From contig CALYQH010000048.1 of the NCBI GenBank assembly GCA_945283395.1, positions 1-8,306 of the forward strand: DNA of 8,306 nt, in the 5' to 3' direction. Below the pieces are notes generated by a model. The model saw nothing but the letters and a program-made list of their open reading frames with translations. It did not search any database and was not told the origin of the DNA. Of the stretch, positions 1 through 5,611 are shown piece by piece. Within the stretch, counting starts at the first letter, position 1; the number at the start of each line of letters is the position of its first letter. This stretch comes from an uncultured Ventosimonas sp. (GTDB lineage Bacteria > Pseudomonadota > Gammaproteobacteria > Pseudomonadales > Pseudomonadaceae). The translations under genes and the position numbers were made by a program.

Positions 1-61
1 CTCCTAGCAAGCCAACAAAAGCCCCTAATAGAAAATCTAGCAGTACATTGAGCATTGACAT
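1..61 (-). CDS. Partial membrane protein, N-terminus only (unidentified)
   Basis: An ATG on the minus strand at 59-61 opens a frame that runs off the left edge of the window. The 20 visible residues read MSMLNVLLDFLLGAFVGLLG, a short polar start followed by an almost wholly hydrophobic, glycine-containing stretch typical of a first transmembrane helix or an uncleaved signal anchor. A second in-frame ATG lies at 53-55. There is only a weak purine-rich stretch (AAGAAAG) upstream as a ribosome-binding site. The gene would be transcribed in the same direction as hom-thrC but after the thrC terminator, so it would need its own promoter in the preceding gap. The opposite strand is also open here with a low-complexity reading, so the call is tentative. 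I do not recognise the family. Confidence 0.42.
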   Translation of the reverse strand, partial: MSMLNVLLDFLLGAFVGLLG

Positions 62-170
62 AAGCTTTCTTGATAAAGATGAATTACTATTATTTTTACA
101 AAATTACAATTATTTATTTTTAAATTAGAACGGCCCTTAATCTCATAATTAATTGATAATTCTACTTTTG

Positions 171-185
171 TTAGATTCAATCTAA
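171..185. repeat. 15-bp perfect palindrome, copy 1
   Basis: The sequence TTAGATTCAATCTAA has two 7-bp arms around a single central base. It is related to the palindrome at 3412-3426. The two differ only at the fifth position of each arm, and the changes are symmetric, so the dyad is kept. It could be an operator for a dimeric regulator or a small RNA hairpin with a TTCAA-type loop. No function can be assigned from the sequence alone. Confidence 0.5.
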
Positions 186-253
186 ACACTCTTTTTCAGC
201 GACTTTCAAACAATTACTGTAGTTTGCTTCGTAACTAGCATTTTTTGTTTAGC

Positions 254-301
254 AGAATCTAGCTAAGCATAGCAAGTACAATATTCGCTTAGTTGAATTC
301 T
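254..301. repeat. Imperfect inverted repeat
   Basis: The arms AGAATCTAGCTAAGC (254-268) and GCTTAGTTGAATTCT (287-301) pair at 12 of 15 positions across an 18-nt spacer. There is no adjacent T-run, so it does not look like a Rho-independent terminator. In such AT-rich DNA it may be chance. Confidence 0.3.
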
Positions 302-456
302 ACGCTTCTTAGCTCATTCTCCTATGCACTTAAAGTCTTATTTTAGTTATCCAATAACAATAATATCTAGCAAAAAATATATTAAGCAAAGATACCTCTA
401 TGTTTGTCTCTTTATCAATTAATTAACAGATCATAACTCTTAGCAACTCCATAATT

Positions 457-482
457 AAAAAAGGGCTACCAGCCCCTTTTTT
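457..482 (-). terminator. Rho-independent terminator of hom-thrC
   Basis: Read on the minus strand, a GGGCT/AGCCC stem closes a short GGT loop and is flanked by an A-tract and a six-T tract, with one extra G on the 5' arm. The structure begins inside the thrC stop codon: the TAA is at 481-483 and the A-tract starts at 482. The thrC coding sequence and its terminator therefore overlap by two bases. The A-tract/T-tract symmetry means it could also end transcription arriving on the plus strand. Confidence 0.85.
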
Positions 483-1890
483 AAAGAGGCTTACCTCTAT
501 TACCATACTGACTAACAAATGCTTGTATCTTAGCTAATTCATTGGGCAAAATCGTATAATGTTCAGTTCTTTGCAATAAATTAGCTAAATGATTAGGTAA
601 CGCAATAGGTTTTACAACTCCAGCCTTTAAAACTGCTTCTGGGAATTTAACAGGATGTGCTGTACCCAAAATAACCATAGATAATGCTAAACTTCGACGG
701 CACTGGCGAGCCGCCATTACTCCAATTGCAGTATGAGGATCTACAACTTCTGAGGTTTGCTGGTAAACTTCTGCAATAGTTTGGCAAGTTTGTTCATCAC
801 TGACAGTTAATGAATCAAACAATTTTCGCACTTCTAACCAACGATCGTCTGCTACTCTTAACTTGCCAGTTTTCTTAAAATTAGCAAATAACTCCGCTAC
901 TAGCAAACCATTACGACCATGTAAATCAAATAATAATCGCTCAAAATTAGATGATACCATAATATCCATTGAAGGTGATAAAGAAGGATGTAATTGTTCT
1001 TTATCATAATGATTACTAGACATAAAACGGTGCAATATATCATTTTTATTAGTAGCCACTATCAATTGATTAATAGGTAGCCCCATATTGCGAGCTAAAT
1101 AGCCAGCATATATATCACCAAAATTACCAGTAGGCACAGAAAATGCTAATGAACGTAAAGGAGCCCCTAATTGTAGCGCCGCATAAAAATAATAAACAAT
1201 TTGCGCCATAATACGGGCCCAGTTGATAGAATTTACTGCAACCAATCTTGTACCTTTTAAAAAGGCCTGATCGGCAAAACTTGCTTTAACCATTTCTTGG
1301 CAATCATCGAAATTACCTTCTACAGCTATATTATGGATATTATCACCTAAAATAGTAGTCATTTGACGACGTTGTACTTCTGATACTCTATTATGAGGAT
1401 GTAATATAAAAATATCGACATTTTTACAACGACGACAACCTTCGATTGCTGCTGAGCCAGTATCTCCAGAAGTAGCGCCCATAATAACTACTCGTTCATT
1501 ACGCTTAGCTAGAATGTAATCTAACAACCGGCCCAATAATTGTAGAGCAAAATCTTTAAACGCTAATGTTGGACCATGAAACAATTCCAATACCCATTCA
1601 TTGCCCGCTAATTGACGTAAAGGTGCCACCGCTTGATGGGCAAACATGCTATATGTTTCTTGTAGTATTTGTTTAAAATCAGCATCAGGAATAGATCCTT
1701 CTATAAAAGGGCGCATCACTTTGAATGCTAACTCATGGTAAGCAAGCCCTGCCCAACTACTTATTTCCTCGACAGTAAAATGTGGTAAAACTTCAGGAAC
1801 ATAAAGCCCACCATCAGTAGCTAAACCTGCCAATAACACATCTTCAAAATTCAGTGCGGGAGCTTGCCCACGAGTACTTATATATCGCAT
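481..1890 (-). CDS. thrC: Threonine synthase (EC 4.2.3.1)
   Basis: This cytosolic PLP enzyme converts O-phosphohomoserine to threonine and phosphate, the last step of threonine synthesis. The 469-residue product has the usual length of the long (E. coli/Pseudomonas-type) family and starts with the typical MRYISTRG. The Schiff-base lysine is K112 in the motif GPTLAFKDFALQ (residues 106-117). The PLP-binding loop GATSGDTGSAA lies around residues 138-148, and VPTGNFGDIYAGY at about 254-266 is the second conserved glycine-rich segment. No residue of these motifs is missing. It is the second gene of the hom-thrC operon: its ATG lies 16 nt after the hom stop. No recognisable Shine-Dalgarno sequence sits in that gap, so translation probably depends on coupling with hom. 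A terminator overlaps its stop codon. Homoserine kinase, which supplies the substrate, is not encoded here. Confidence 0.97.
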   Translation of the reverse strand: MRYISTRGQAPALNFEDVLLAGLATDGGLYVPEVLPHFTVEEISSWAGLAYHELAFKVMRPFIEGSIPDADFKQILQETYSMFAHQAVAPLRQLAGNEWVLELFHGPTLAFKDFALQLLGRLLDYILAKRNERVVIMGATSGDTGSAAIEGCRRCKNVDIFILHPHNRVSEVQRRQMTTILGDNIHNIAVEGNFDDCQEMVKASFADQAFLKGTRLVAVNSINWARIMAQIVYYFYAALQLGAPLRSLAFSVPTGNFGDIYAGYLARNMGLPINQLIVATNKNDILHRFMSSNHYDKEQLHPSLSPSMDIMVSSNFERLLFDLHGRNGLLVAELFANFKKTGKLRVADDRWLEVRKLFDSLTVSDEQTCQTIAEVYQQTSEVVDPHTAIGVMAARQCRRSLALSMVILGTAHPVKFPEAVLKAGVVKPIALPNHLANLLQRTEHYTILPNELAKIQAFVSQYGNRGKPL

Positions 1891-1906
1891 ATTTAATACA
1901 CTATGA

Positions 1907-3211
1907 TTAATTTAATTGTTCAACACGAATACGTGTTACTTTCCCTTCTACACCTTCTAATGATTCAAGGGCAATAATAGCATCATTCATTTTCGCTTCT
2001 GTAACATTGTGAGTAAGTAAAATCATAGGGACTTTACCATTCATTTCTTCCAATTCTTTTTGCATAATAGATTCAATATTGATCCCACGTTTTGATAAAA
2101 TGGTGGCAACTTGAGCTAATACACCGGGAGAATCTTCCGCTTGAATTCTTAAATAATAAGCTGTTTCACAGTCTTCAATAGAAAGCACAGGTACATGTGA
2201 TAACGCAGATGGTTGGAACGCAAGATGAGGCACTCTATTTTCAGGGTCTGAAGTCATAGCTCTTACAACATCGACTAAATCAGCCACTACTGCAGAAGCC
2301 GTTGCTTCCATTCCTGCACCTGCTCCATAATAAAGTGTAGAACCAACCGCGTCACCGTTAACCATCACTGCATTCATAACACCATTAACGTTAGCAATCA
2401 ATTTATCAGATGGGATTAACGTTGAATGAACTCTTAATTCAATACCTTTTGCAGTGCGTTTTGCTACACCTAAATGTTTAATTCGATAACCTAATGCTTC
2501 TGCATATCTGATATCTTCAGAAGCTAAATTAGTTATCCCCTCAGTATAAGCTTTATCAAACTGCAAAGGAATACCAAAGGCTATAGAAGCTAGGATAGTT
2601 AATTTATGGGCAGCATCTATTCCTTCTACATCAAAACTAGGATCAGCTTCAGCATAACCCAATGCTTGCGCCTCTTGCAAAGCTGCAGAAAATTCTCGAC
2701 CTTTATCAGTCATTTCTGTGAGAATAAAATTACCTGTTCCATTAATAATGCCTGTCACCCAATTAATTCTATTACCTGCTAACCCTTCACGAATTGCTTT
2801 AATAATGGGAATGCCTCCCGCTACCGAGGCTTCAAAAGCAACTATAACTCCCTTTTGTTCTGCTTTGGTAAAAATTTCATTTCCATAGACAGCTATTAGT
2901 GCCTTATTAGCCGTAACCACATGTTTACCATTTTCAATTGCAGTTAAAACTAACTCACGAGCCAGCGTATAGCCGCCTATCAATTCAACTACTATATCTA
3001 TTTCAGGATTGTTAACAACTTCAAACACATCATCAGTAATAGGAGTATCAGTTATTACACATTGGGGATTAATAGAGCGTGCAGCAATTTGGGCTACTTC
3101 AATTGCTCTTTCTGCTCTTCGAGTTATCTCTTGCGCATTACGTTTTAATACATTAAAGGTTCCACCACCTACCGTTCCTAATCCACAAATACCCACTTTT
3201 ACTGGTTTCAA
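1907..3211 (-). CDS. hom: Homoserine dehydrogenase with C-terminal ACT domain (EC 1.1.1.3)
   Basis: It reduces aspartate-4-semialdehyde to homoserine with NAD(P)H, at the branch point to threonine, methionine and isoleucine. From the chosen start the product has 434 residues. The N-terminal Rossmann domain has GICGLGTVGGG at residues 7-17. The active-site lysine is K103 in TANKALIA, and the catalytic-domain signature GYAEADPS...GIDAAHK carries E188, D199 and K203. A C-terminal ACT domain from about residue 350 contains AEDSPGVLAQVATILSKRGI, so threonine feedback inhibition is likely. It is a monofunctional enzyme, not fused to aspartokinase. I chose the TTG at 3209-3211 because GGGAG lies 7 nt upstream and MKPVKVGICGLG matches the family's usual N-terminus. 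A TTG eight codons further upstream (3235) keeps the frame open but would place that ribosome-binding site inside the gene. It is the first gene of the operon with thrC. Confidence 0.96.
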   Translation of the reverse strand: MKPVKVGICGLGTVGGGTFNVLKRNAQEITRRAERAIEVAQIAARSINPQCVITDTPITDDVFEVVNNPEIDIVVELIGGYTLARELVLTAIENGKHVVTANKALIAVYGNEIFTKAEQKGVIVAFEASVAGGIPIIKAIREGLAGNRINWVTGIINGTGNFILTEMTDKGREFSAALQEAQALGYAEADPSFDVEGIDAAHKLTILASIAFGIPLQFDKAYTEGITNLASEDIRYAEALGYRIKHLGVAKRTAKGIELRVHSTLIPSDKLIANVNGVMNAVMVNGDAVGSTLYYGAGAGMEATASAVVADLVDVVRAMTSDPENRVPHLAFQPSALSHVPVLSIEDCETAYYLRIQAEDSPGVLAQVATILSKRGINIESIMQKELEEMNGKVPMILLTHNVTEAKMNDAIIALESLEGVEGKVTRIRVEQLN

Positions 3212-3218
3212 GTCATTA

Positions 3219-3223
3219 CTCCC
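3219..3223 (-). promoter_or_regulatory. Ribosome-binding site deciding the hom TTG start
   Basis: GGGAG on the minus strand lies 7 nt before the TTG at 3209-3211. It selects this codon over the upstream in-frame TTG at 3233-3235 and gives a 434-residue protein that starts at the conserved KPVKVG. Confidence 0.75.
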
Positions 3224-3258
3224 AATTACTAACAAATGCTAACAAAATTAAAGACACA

Positions 3259-3287
3259 ACATTACGAGGCATTAGCTTATTAGTCAA
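3259..3287 (-). promoter_or_regulatory. Sigma-70 promoter for hom-thrC
   Basis: On the minus strand, TTGACT (3282-3287) and TAATGT (3259-3264) are separated by exactly 17 bp. Transcription would start near 3252 and give a leader of about 40 nt before the TTG start. That leader is too short for a classical threonine/isoleucine attenuator peptide, and none is seen. Control of the operon is therefore likely to be by enzyme feedback or by a regulator acting on DNA, rather than by thr-type attenuation. Confidence 0.7.
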
Positions 3288-3411
3288 TACACTTTTTTAT
3301 ATTTCCTTTTTTTAACTCTTTTAATAAAGCTATTTATTATTGACATTATTGATTCTACTTTTTATAGAAAATCTTAATATTAAAATATTATCAAAACAAA
3401 ACTTTTAGTTT

Positions 3412-3426
3412 TTAGCTTGAAGCTAA
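3412..3426. repeat. 15-bp perfect palindrome, copy 2
   Basis: TTAGCTTGAAGCTAA has 7-bp arms around one central base and matches the palindrome at 171-185 except for one symmetric change in each arm. It lies about 125 bp upstream of the hom -35 hexamer. It directly adjoins a second small hairpin (3398-3412) on its left. It is a possible operator, or part of an AT-rich 3' structure of the dksA-gluQRS transcript. Confidence 0.5.
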
Positions 3427-3518
3427 TCACCTTAACACTATTGTTTAACTATTATCTTAATTTTATGCTTCAACCCTAAAAAATTACAAATACCACCACT
3501 CATATAAAGCCATTATTA

Positions 3519-3543
3519 CATGCCTTTTCTAAAGGAAAGCATG
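3519..3543 (-). terminator. Hairpin downstream of gluQRS, possible weak terminator
   Basis: Seventeen nucleotides after the gluQRS stop codon, the minus strand can fold CATGC/GCATG outer arms and a CTTT-AGA-AAAG inner stem, with a four-base bulge on one side. No T-run follows, so it is not a canonical Rho-independent terminator. It may protect the 3' end of the message or assist Rho-dependent ending. Confidence 0.3.
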
Positions 3544-3559
3544 GCAATATTAGATGTAT

Positions 3560-4465
3560 TTAGCTTACAGTTGTTATACTAAATTTATCCTCTATTATAA
3601 CAATCCTTTTCTTAGGGATACTTTCACTTTGCCAGTGTGATATAGCCCAATTAAGAATTTGTAAAGGTGGTTCCAAAACCAGATCTTTTTCAACTTTTTG
3701 ACCTAGTATTTGTAATGCATAAACTAGCAACTGGCTAGCTTTGTTAGTAGTTATAAAAGGCGAACAATGCGATTTACTTAATTTATAGCCATCACTATCA
3801 ACCAAGGTAGGAATGTGTAAATAGTTAGGCATAGGGAAACCTAGTAACTCCTGCAAATAAATTTGTCTAGGCGTAGAATCTAATAAATCTGCACCTCTGA
3901 CAACATGGTTAATACCTTGTTCAGCATCATCTAAAACAACAGCTAATTGATATGCAATTAAGCCATCTCTCCTTTTAATAATAAAATCACCTACTTCTTC
4001 TGCTAATTTCTGAATAAAAAGACCCTGAACTCGGTCTTCAAATTGATACTCTAAATTAGGTGTACGCACTCTTATAGCTGCATCCTTAGCTGATTTTAGT
4101 TTATCGCGACAAGTATTTGGATAAATAACATTATTAACTAATTGTTTTCTAGAACAAGAACATGCATAAGCCAAACCATTATTAATTAATTTACTAATAA
4201 TAACTTCATAAGCATCAGACCTTTTACTTTGCCAAAAAACTTCATCATCCCAATCAAAGCCAAAGCCTTCAAGAGTACGTAGAATATTATCAGCAGCTTC
4301 TGCTATTTGTCGCGGCGGATCTAGATCCTCAATACGAACTAACCACTTACCAGCAACTGATTTAGCATCTAAGTAAGAAGCTAACGCTGCCGCTAAAGAC
4401 CCTAAATGCAATGCCCCACTGGGAGTGGGAGCAAAACGACCAACATAAGGTCTAGTCAATACCAT
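3560..4465 (-). CDS. gluQRS: Glutamyl-Q tRNA(Asp) synthetase
   Basis: This is a truncated paralogue of glutamyl-tRNA synthetase that activates glutamate and attaches it to the queuosine base at position 34 of tRNA-Asp. It does not charge the tRNA 3' end. The 301 residues cover only the catalytic core, with no anticodon-binding domain. The N-terminus GRFAPTPSGALHLGS (residues 9-23) carries the HIGH-type motif (HLGS, 20-23), and LVRIEDLDPPR (42-52) is the glutamate-pocket signature. The zinc site Cys-x-Cys...Tyr-x3-Cys is intact (C102, C104, Y115, C119). The KMSKS-type loop is KLSKS at 228-232. Its ATG lies 5 nt after the dksA stop, with only a distant AGG upstream, so translation probably relies on coupling to dksA. 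The dksA-gluQRS pair is a known arrangement in gammaproteobacteria. Confidence 0.96.
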   Translation of the reverse strand: MVLTRPYVGRFAPTPSGALHLGSLAAALASYLDAKSVAGKWLVRIEDLDPPRQIAEAADNILRTLEGFGFDWDDEVFWQSKRSDAYEVIISKLINNGLAYACSCSRKQLVNNVIYPNTCRDKLKSAKDAAIRVRTPNLEYQFEDRVQGLFIQKLAEEVGDFIIKRRDGLIAYQLAVVLDDAEQGINHVVRGADLLDSTPRQIYLQELLGFPMPNYLHIPTLVDSDGYKLSKSHCSPFITTNKASQLLVYALQILGQKVEKDLVLEPPLQILNWAISHWQSESIPKKRIVIIEDKFSITTVS

Positions 4466-4470
4466 AAAAA

Positions 4471-5127
4471 CTATAAGCCTGTTTGTTTTTCCTTTATTTC
4501 AGCTAAAGTTTTACAATCAATGCAGAGCGTGGCTGTAGGGCGTGCTTCGAGACGTCTGACACCTATTTCAACACCACAAGATTCACACCAACCATAGTTA
4601 TTTTCAATAATTAGTTGTAAAGTATCATCTATTTTCTTAATGAGCTTTCGCTCTCTGTCTCTAGTACGTAGTTCCAAGCTAAACTCTTCTTCTTGGGTTG
4701 CTCTATCAGCAGGATCAGGAAAGTTAGCAGCATCGTCTTGCATATGTTCTACAGTACGATTCATGTCTTTAACCAATTCAGAGCGCCATTTTTTAAGAAT
4801 AGTAATAAAATGCTCACGCATTTCATCACTCATGTACTCCTCCCCTTTCTTTTCTTTATAAGGTGTAAACTCTTGACTACTTATATTTTCAACATCCTTT
4901 TTAATAGTTTCTTTTTCTAGTTTAGGCGTTTTAGTCACTTTTGTTGCAGATGTAAGTTGTTCACTAGTTTTTTGGGTTGCCATTTTCTTTTGACTCACGG
5001 CAACCTTGGTTGTAACTACTTTTTTCTCAGATGCTTTTTTATCTTTAGCATGCTGATCGAGATCCTTAGTTACCGCAACCTTTTTTACCGAAGTTTTTTC
5101 ATTTGAAGTTTGTTTAGCCTTAACCAC
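4471..5127 (-). CDS. dksA: RNA polymerase-binding transcription factor DksA with long lysine-rich N-terminal extension
   Basis: DksA inserts into the RNA polymerase secondary channel and, with ppGpp, represses stable-RNA promoters and activates amino-acid synthesis genes. The core (about residues 86-218) is complete. It has [11 protein letters not shown] (89-99), then a coiled-coil region whose tip carries the DxxDxA signature (D138, D141, A143). A four-cysteine zinc finger (C181, C184, C202, C205) and the usual IKEKQ tail follow. The oddity is the N-terminus. E. coli DksA has 151 residues, this one 218, because about 70 extra residues precede the core. I count 21 lysines in the first 85, mixed with Thr, Val, Ser and Ala, with no predicted fold and no membrane segment. 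The GTG start at 5125-5127 is supported by AGAGGG 8 nt upstream. An in-frame ATG at residue 49 lacks a good ribosome-binding site, but the ATG of residue 99 has a strong one. It is first in the dksA-gluQRS operon. Confidence 0.95.
   Translation of the reverse strand: MVKAKQTSNEKTSVKKVAVTKDLDQHAKDKKASEKKVVTTKVAVSQKKMATQKTSEQLTSATKVTKTPKLEKETIKKDVENISSQEFTPYKEKKGEEYMSDEMREHFITILKKWRSELVKDMNRTVEHMQDDAANFPDPADRATQEEEFSLELRTRDRERKLIKKIDDTLQLIIENNYGWCESCGVEIGVRRLEARPTATLCIDCKTLAEIKEKQTGL
4837..4845 (-). promoter_or_regulatory. Strong internal Shine-Dalgarno-like site within dksA
   Basis: GGGGAGGAG on the minus strand, containing GGAGG, ends 5 nt before an in-frame ATG (4831-4833, residue 99). It encodes the conserved KGEEYM peptide, so codon choice could be incidental. 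If used, it would give a 120-residue form without the lysine-rich extension and the first part of the core. Confidence 0.4.
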
Positions 5128-5135
5128 TGCTTTTT

Positions 5136-5141
5136 CCCTCT
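5136..5141 (-). promoter_or_regulatory. Ribosome-binding site supporting the dksA GTG start
   Basis: AGAGGG on the minus strand ends 8 nt before the GTG at 5125-5127. No better site precedes the next in-frame ATG (residue 49). This supports real translation of the lysine-rich extension. Confidence 0.7.
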
Positions 5142-5156
5142 ATATTCAAACAACCT

Positions 5157-5193
5157 CTAAGGATAATCATCCTTAGTTAGTAAAACTGACTAA
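5157..5193 (-). promoter_or_regulatory. Two overlapping hairpins in the dksA leader
   Basis: CTAAGGAT and ATCCTTAG (5157-5164 and 5169-5176) form a perfect 8-bp stem with a 4-nt loop just upstream of the dksA ribosome-binding site. A second dyad at 5173-5193 pairs TTAGT.AGT with ACT.ACTAA around AAA, with one mismatch. The two share the TTAG at 5173-5176, so full forms of both cannot exist together. Neither covers the ribosome-binding site and neither is followed by a T-run. The evidence for a switch is only this overlap. Confidence 0.4.
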
Positions 5194-5311
5194 TAAAATA
5201 TGCCGGCGCAAGTTATCAGATAGTAATAAACTAATCTAGTACTACTTTAGTATTTATAGTAGTTAATCAATTAAATTTATAAACAAATAATAACCACCTT
5301 TTTTATTCACC

Positions 5312-5340
5312 TTTATATTAATATTATCCAACTTGTGCAA
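5312..5340 (-). promoter_or_regulatory. Sigma-70 promoter for dksA-gluQRS
   Basis: On the minus strand, TTGCAC (5335-5340) and TATAAA (5312-5317) are separated by 17 bp. Transcription would start near 5305 and give a leader of about 180 nt before the dksA GTG, which contains the overlapping hairpins at 5157-5193. A second promoter nearer the gene cannot be excluded, but I found no equally good pair of hexamers. Confidence 0.6.
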
Positions 5341-5570
5341 TTATAATTAAACAAAAATACTCATTTACAATAAAGCATTTTTTATAATTTCACAATGTAT
5401 AACTTCTTATAAAATTTATCTATTATTTTTGAATATCATTAAAAATGACATTAACTAATTGTTTATTAGAAAATAATAGCTAATTTTACGTTAACTCTAT
5501 CTTGTAATGTATTAGCCAATACCTTTTATTGCTAGAGAGTTTTACTTGCTAACTGATAAAACAATAATTT

Positions 5571-5579
5571 TGCTATAAT
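5571..5579 (+). promoter_or_regulatory. Extended -10 promoter for the aminotransferase-sfsA operon
   Basis: TGCTATAAT is a perfect extended -10 element (TGnTATAAT). The -35 region at the expected distance (AACTGA near 5551-5556) is poor, as is usual for this promoter class. Transcription would start near 5586, about 26 nt before the ATG. Confidence 0.7.
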
Positions 5580-5611
5580 TAAAAATTAATAACTTTATTT
5601 TGGACGTAATA

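Larger units (their letters stand above)
62..456. other. Gene-free AT-rich intergenic region
   Basis: About 395 bp between the putative left-edge gene and the thrC terminator. No credible reading frame or RNA gene is visible. It holds a perfect 15-bp palindrome at 171-185 and an imperfect inverted repeat with arms at 254-268 and 287-301 (12 of 15 positions pair). A 7-bp AGCTAAG/CTTAGCT pair at 261-267 and 308-314 could compete with the second structure. I could not pick out a convincing promoter for the left-edge gene. Confidence 0.6.
3288..3559. other. Gene-free region between gluQRS and the hom promoter
   Basis: About 270 bp of AT-rich sequence with no credible gene. It contains a hairpin with CATGC/GCATG outer arms at 3519-3543 and a 6-bp hairpin AAAACT-TTT-AGTTTT at 3398-3412. 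A perfect 15-bp palindrome lies at 3412-3426. A 21-codon minus-strand frame starting MSGGICNFLG (around 3500) has no ribosome-binding site and is not called. In Pseudomonas, gluQRS is normally followed by cbrA-cbrB; neither gene is present here. Confidence 0.6.
5194..5599. other. Divergent intergenic region, AT-rich
   Basis: This is the rest of the non-coding space between dksA and the aminotransferase gene. Apart from the two promoters called separately, it contains a 6-bp inverted repeat ACTACT/AGTAGT (5241-5246 and 5258-5263). I see no gene, tRNA or recognisable small RNA. About 200 bp between the two promoters (roughly 5345-5570) carries no structure I can support. Confidence 0.6.

Noticed and set aside
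3..128. Plus-strand open frame entering from the left edge and stopping near 128
   Set aside because: The reading is low-complexity (Ser/Lys then Leu/Asn/Tyr) with no recognisable C-terminal motif; the antisense membrane-protein start is the better explanation, though not certain.
3009..3242. Plus-strand 77-codon frame opposite the start of hom
   Set aside because: It lies antisense to the well-supported Rossmann domain of hom, has no ribosome-binding site and does not resemble a protein family I know.
3398..3412. AAAACT-TTT-AGTTTT hairpin as a terminator for gluQRS
   Set aside because: The stem has a single G-C pair and the downstream T-run is interrupted; such dyads are expected by chance in sequence this AT-rich.
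3436..3501. Minus-strand 21-codon frame starting MSGGICNFLG between gluQRS and hom
   Set aside because: It has no ribosome-binding site and no Thr/Ile-rich run as in a thr leader peptide, and it lies upstream of the hom promoter, so it cannot be an attenuator peptide on that transcript.
4406..4920. Plus-strand frames at 4406-4597, 4640-4861 and 4693-4920
   Set aside because: All are antisense to dksA and the start of gluQRS. Two of them overlap each other, and their Ser/Phe-rich composition is what the complement of lysine- and acid-rich coding sequence gives.
5600..5611. Upstream TTG start for the aminotransferase (four extra residues)
   Set aside because: No ribosome-binding site precedes it, while GGA at 7 nt favours the ATG at 5612.
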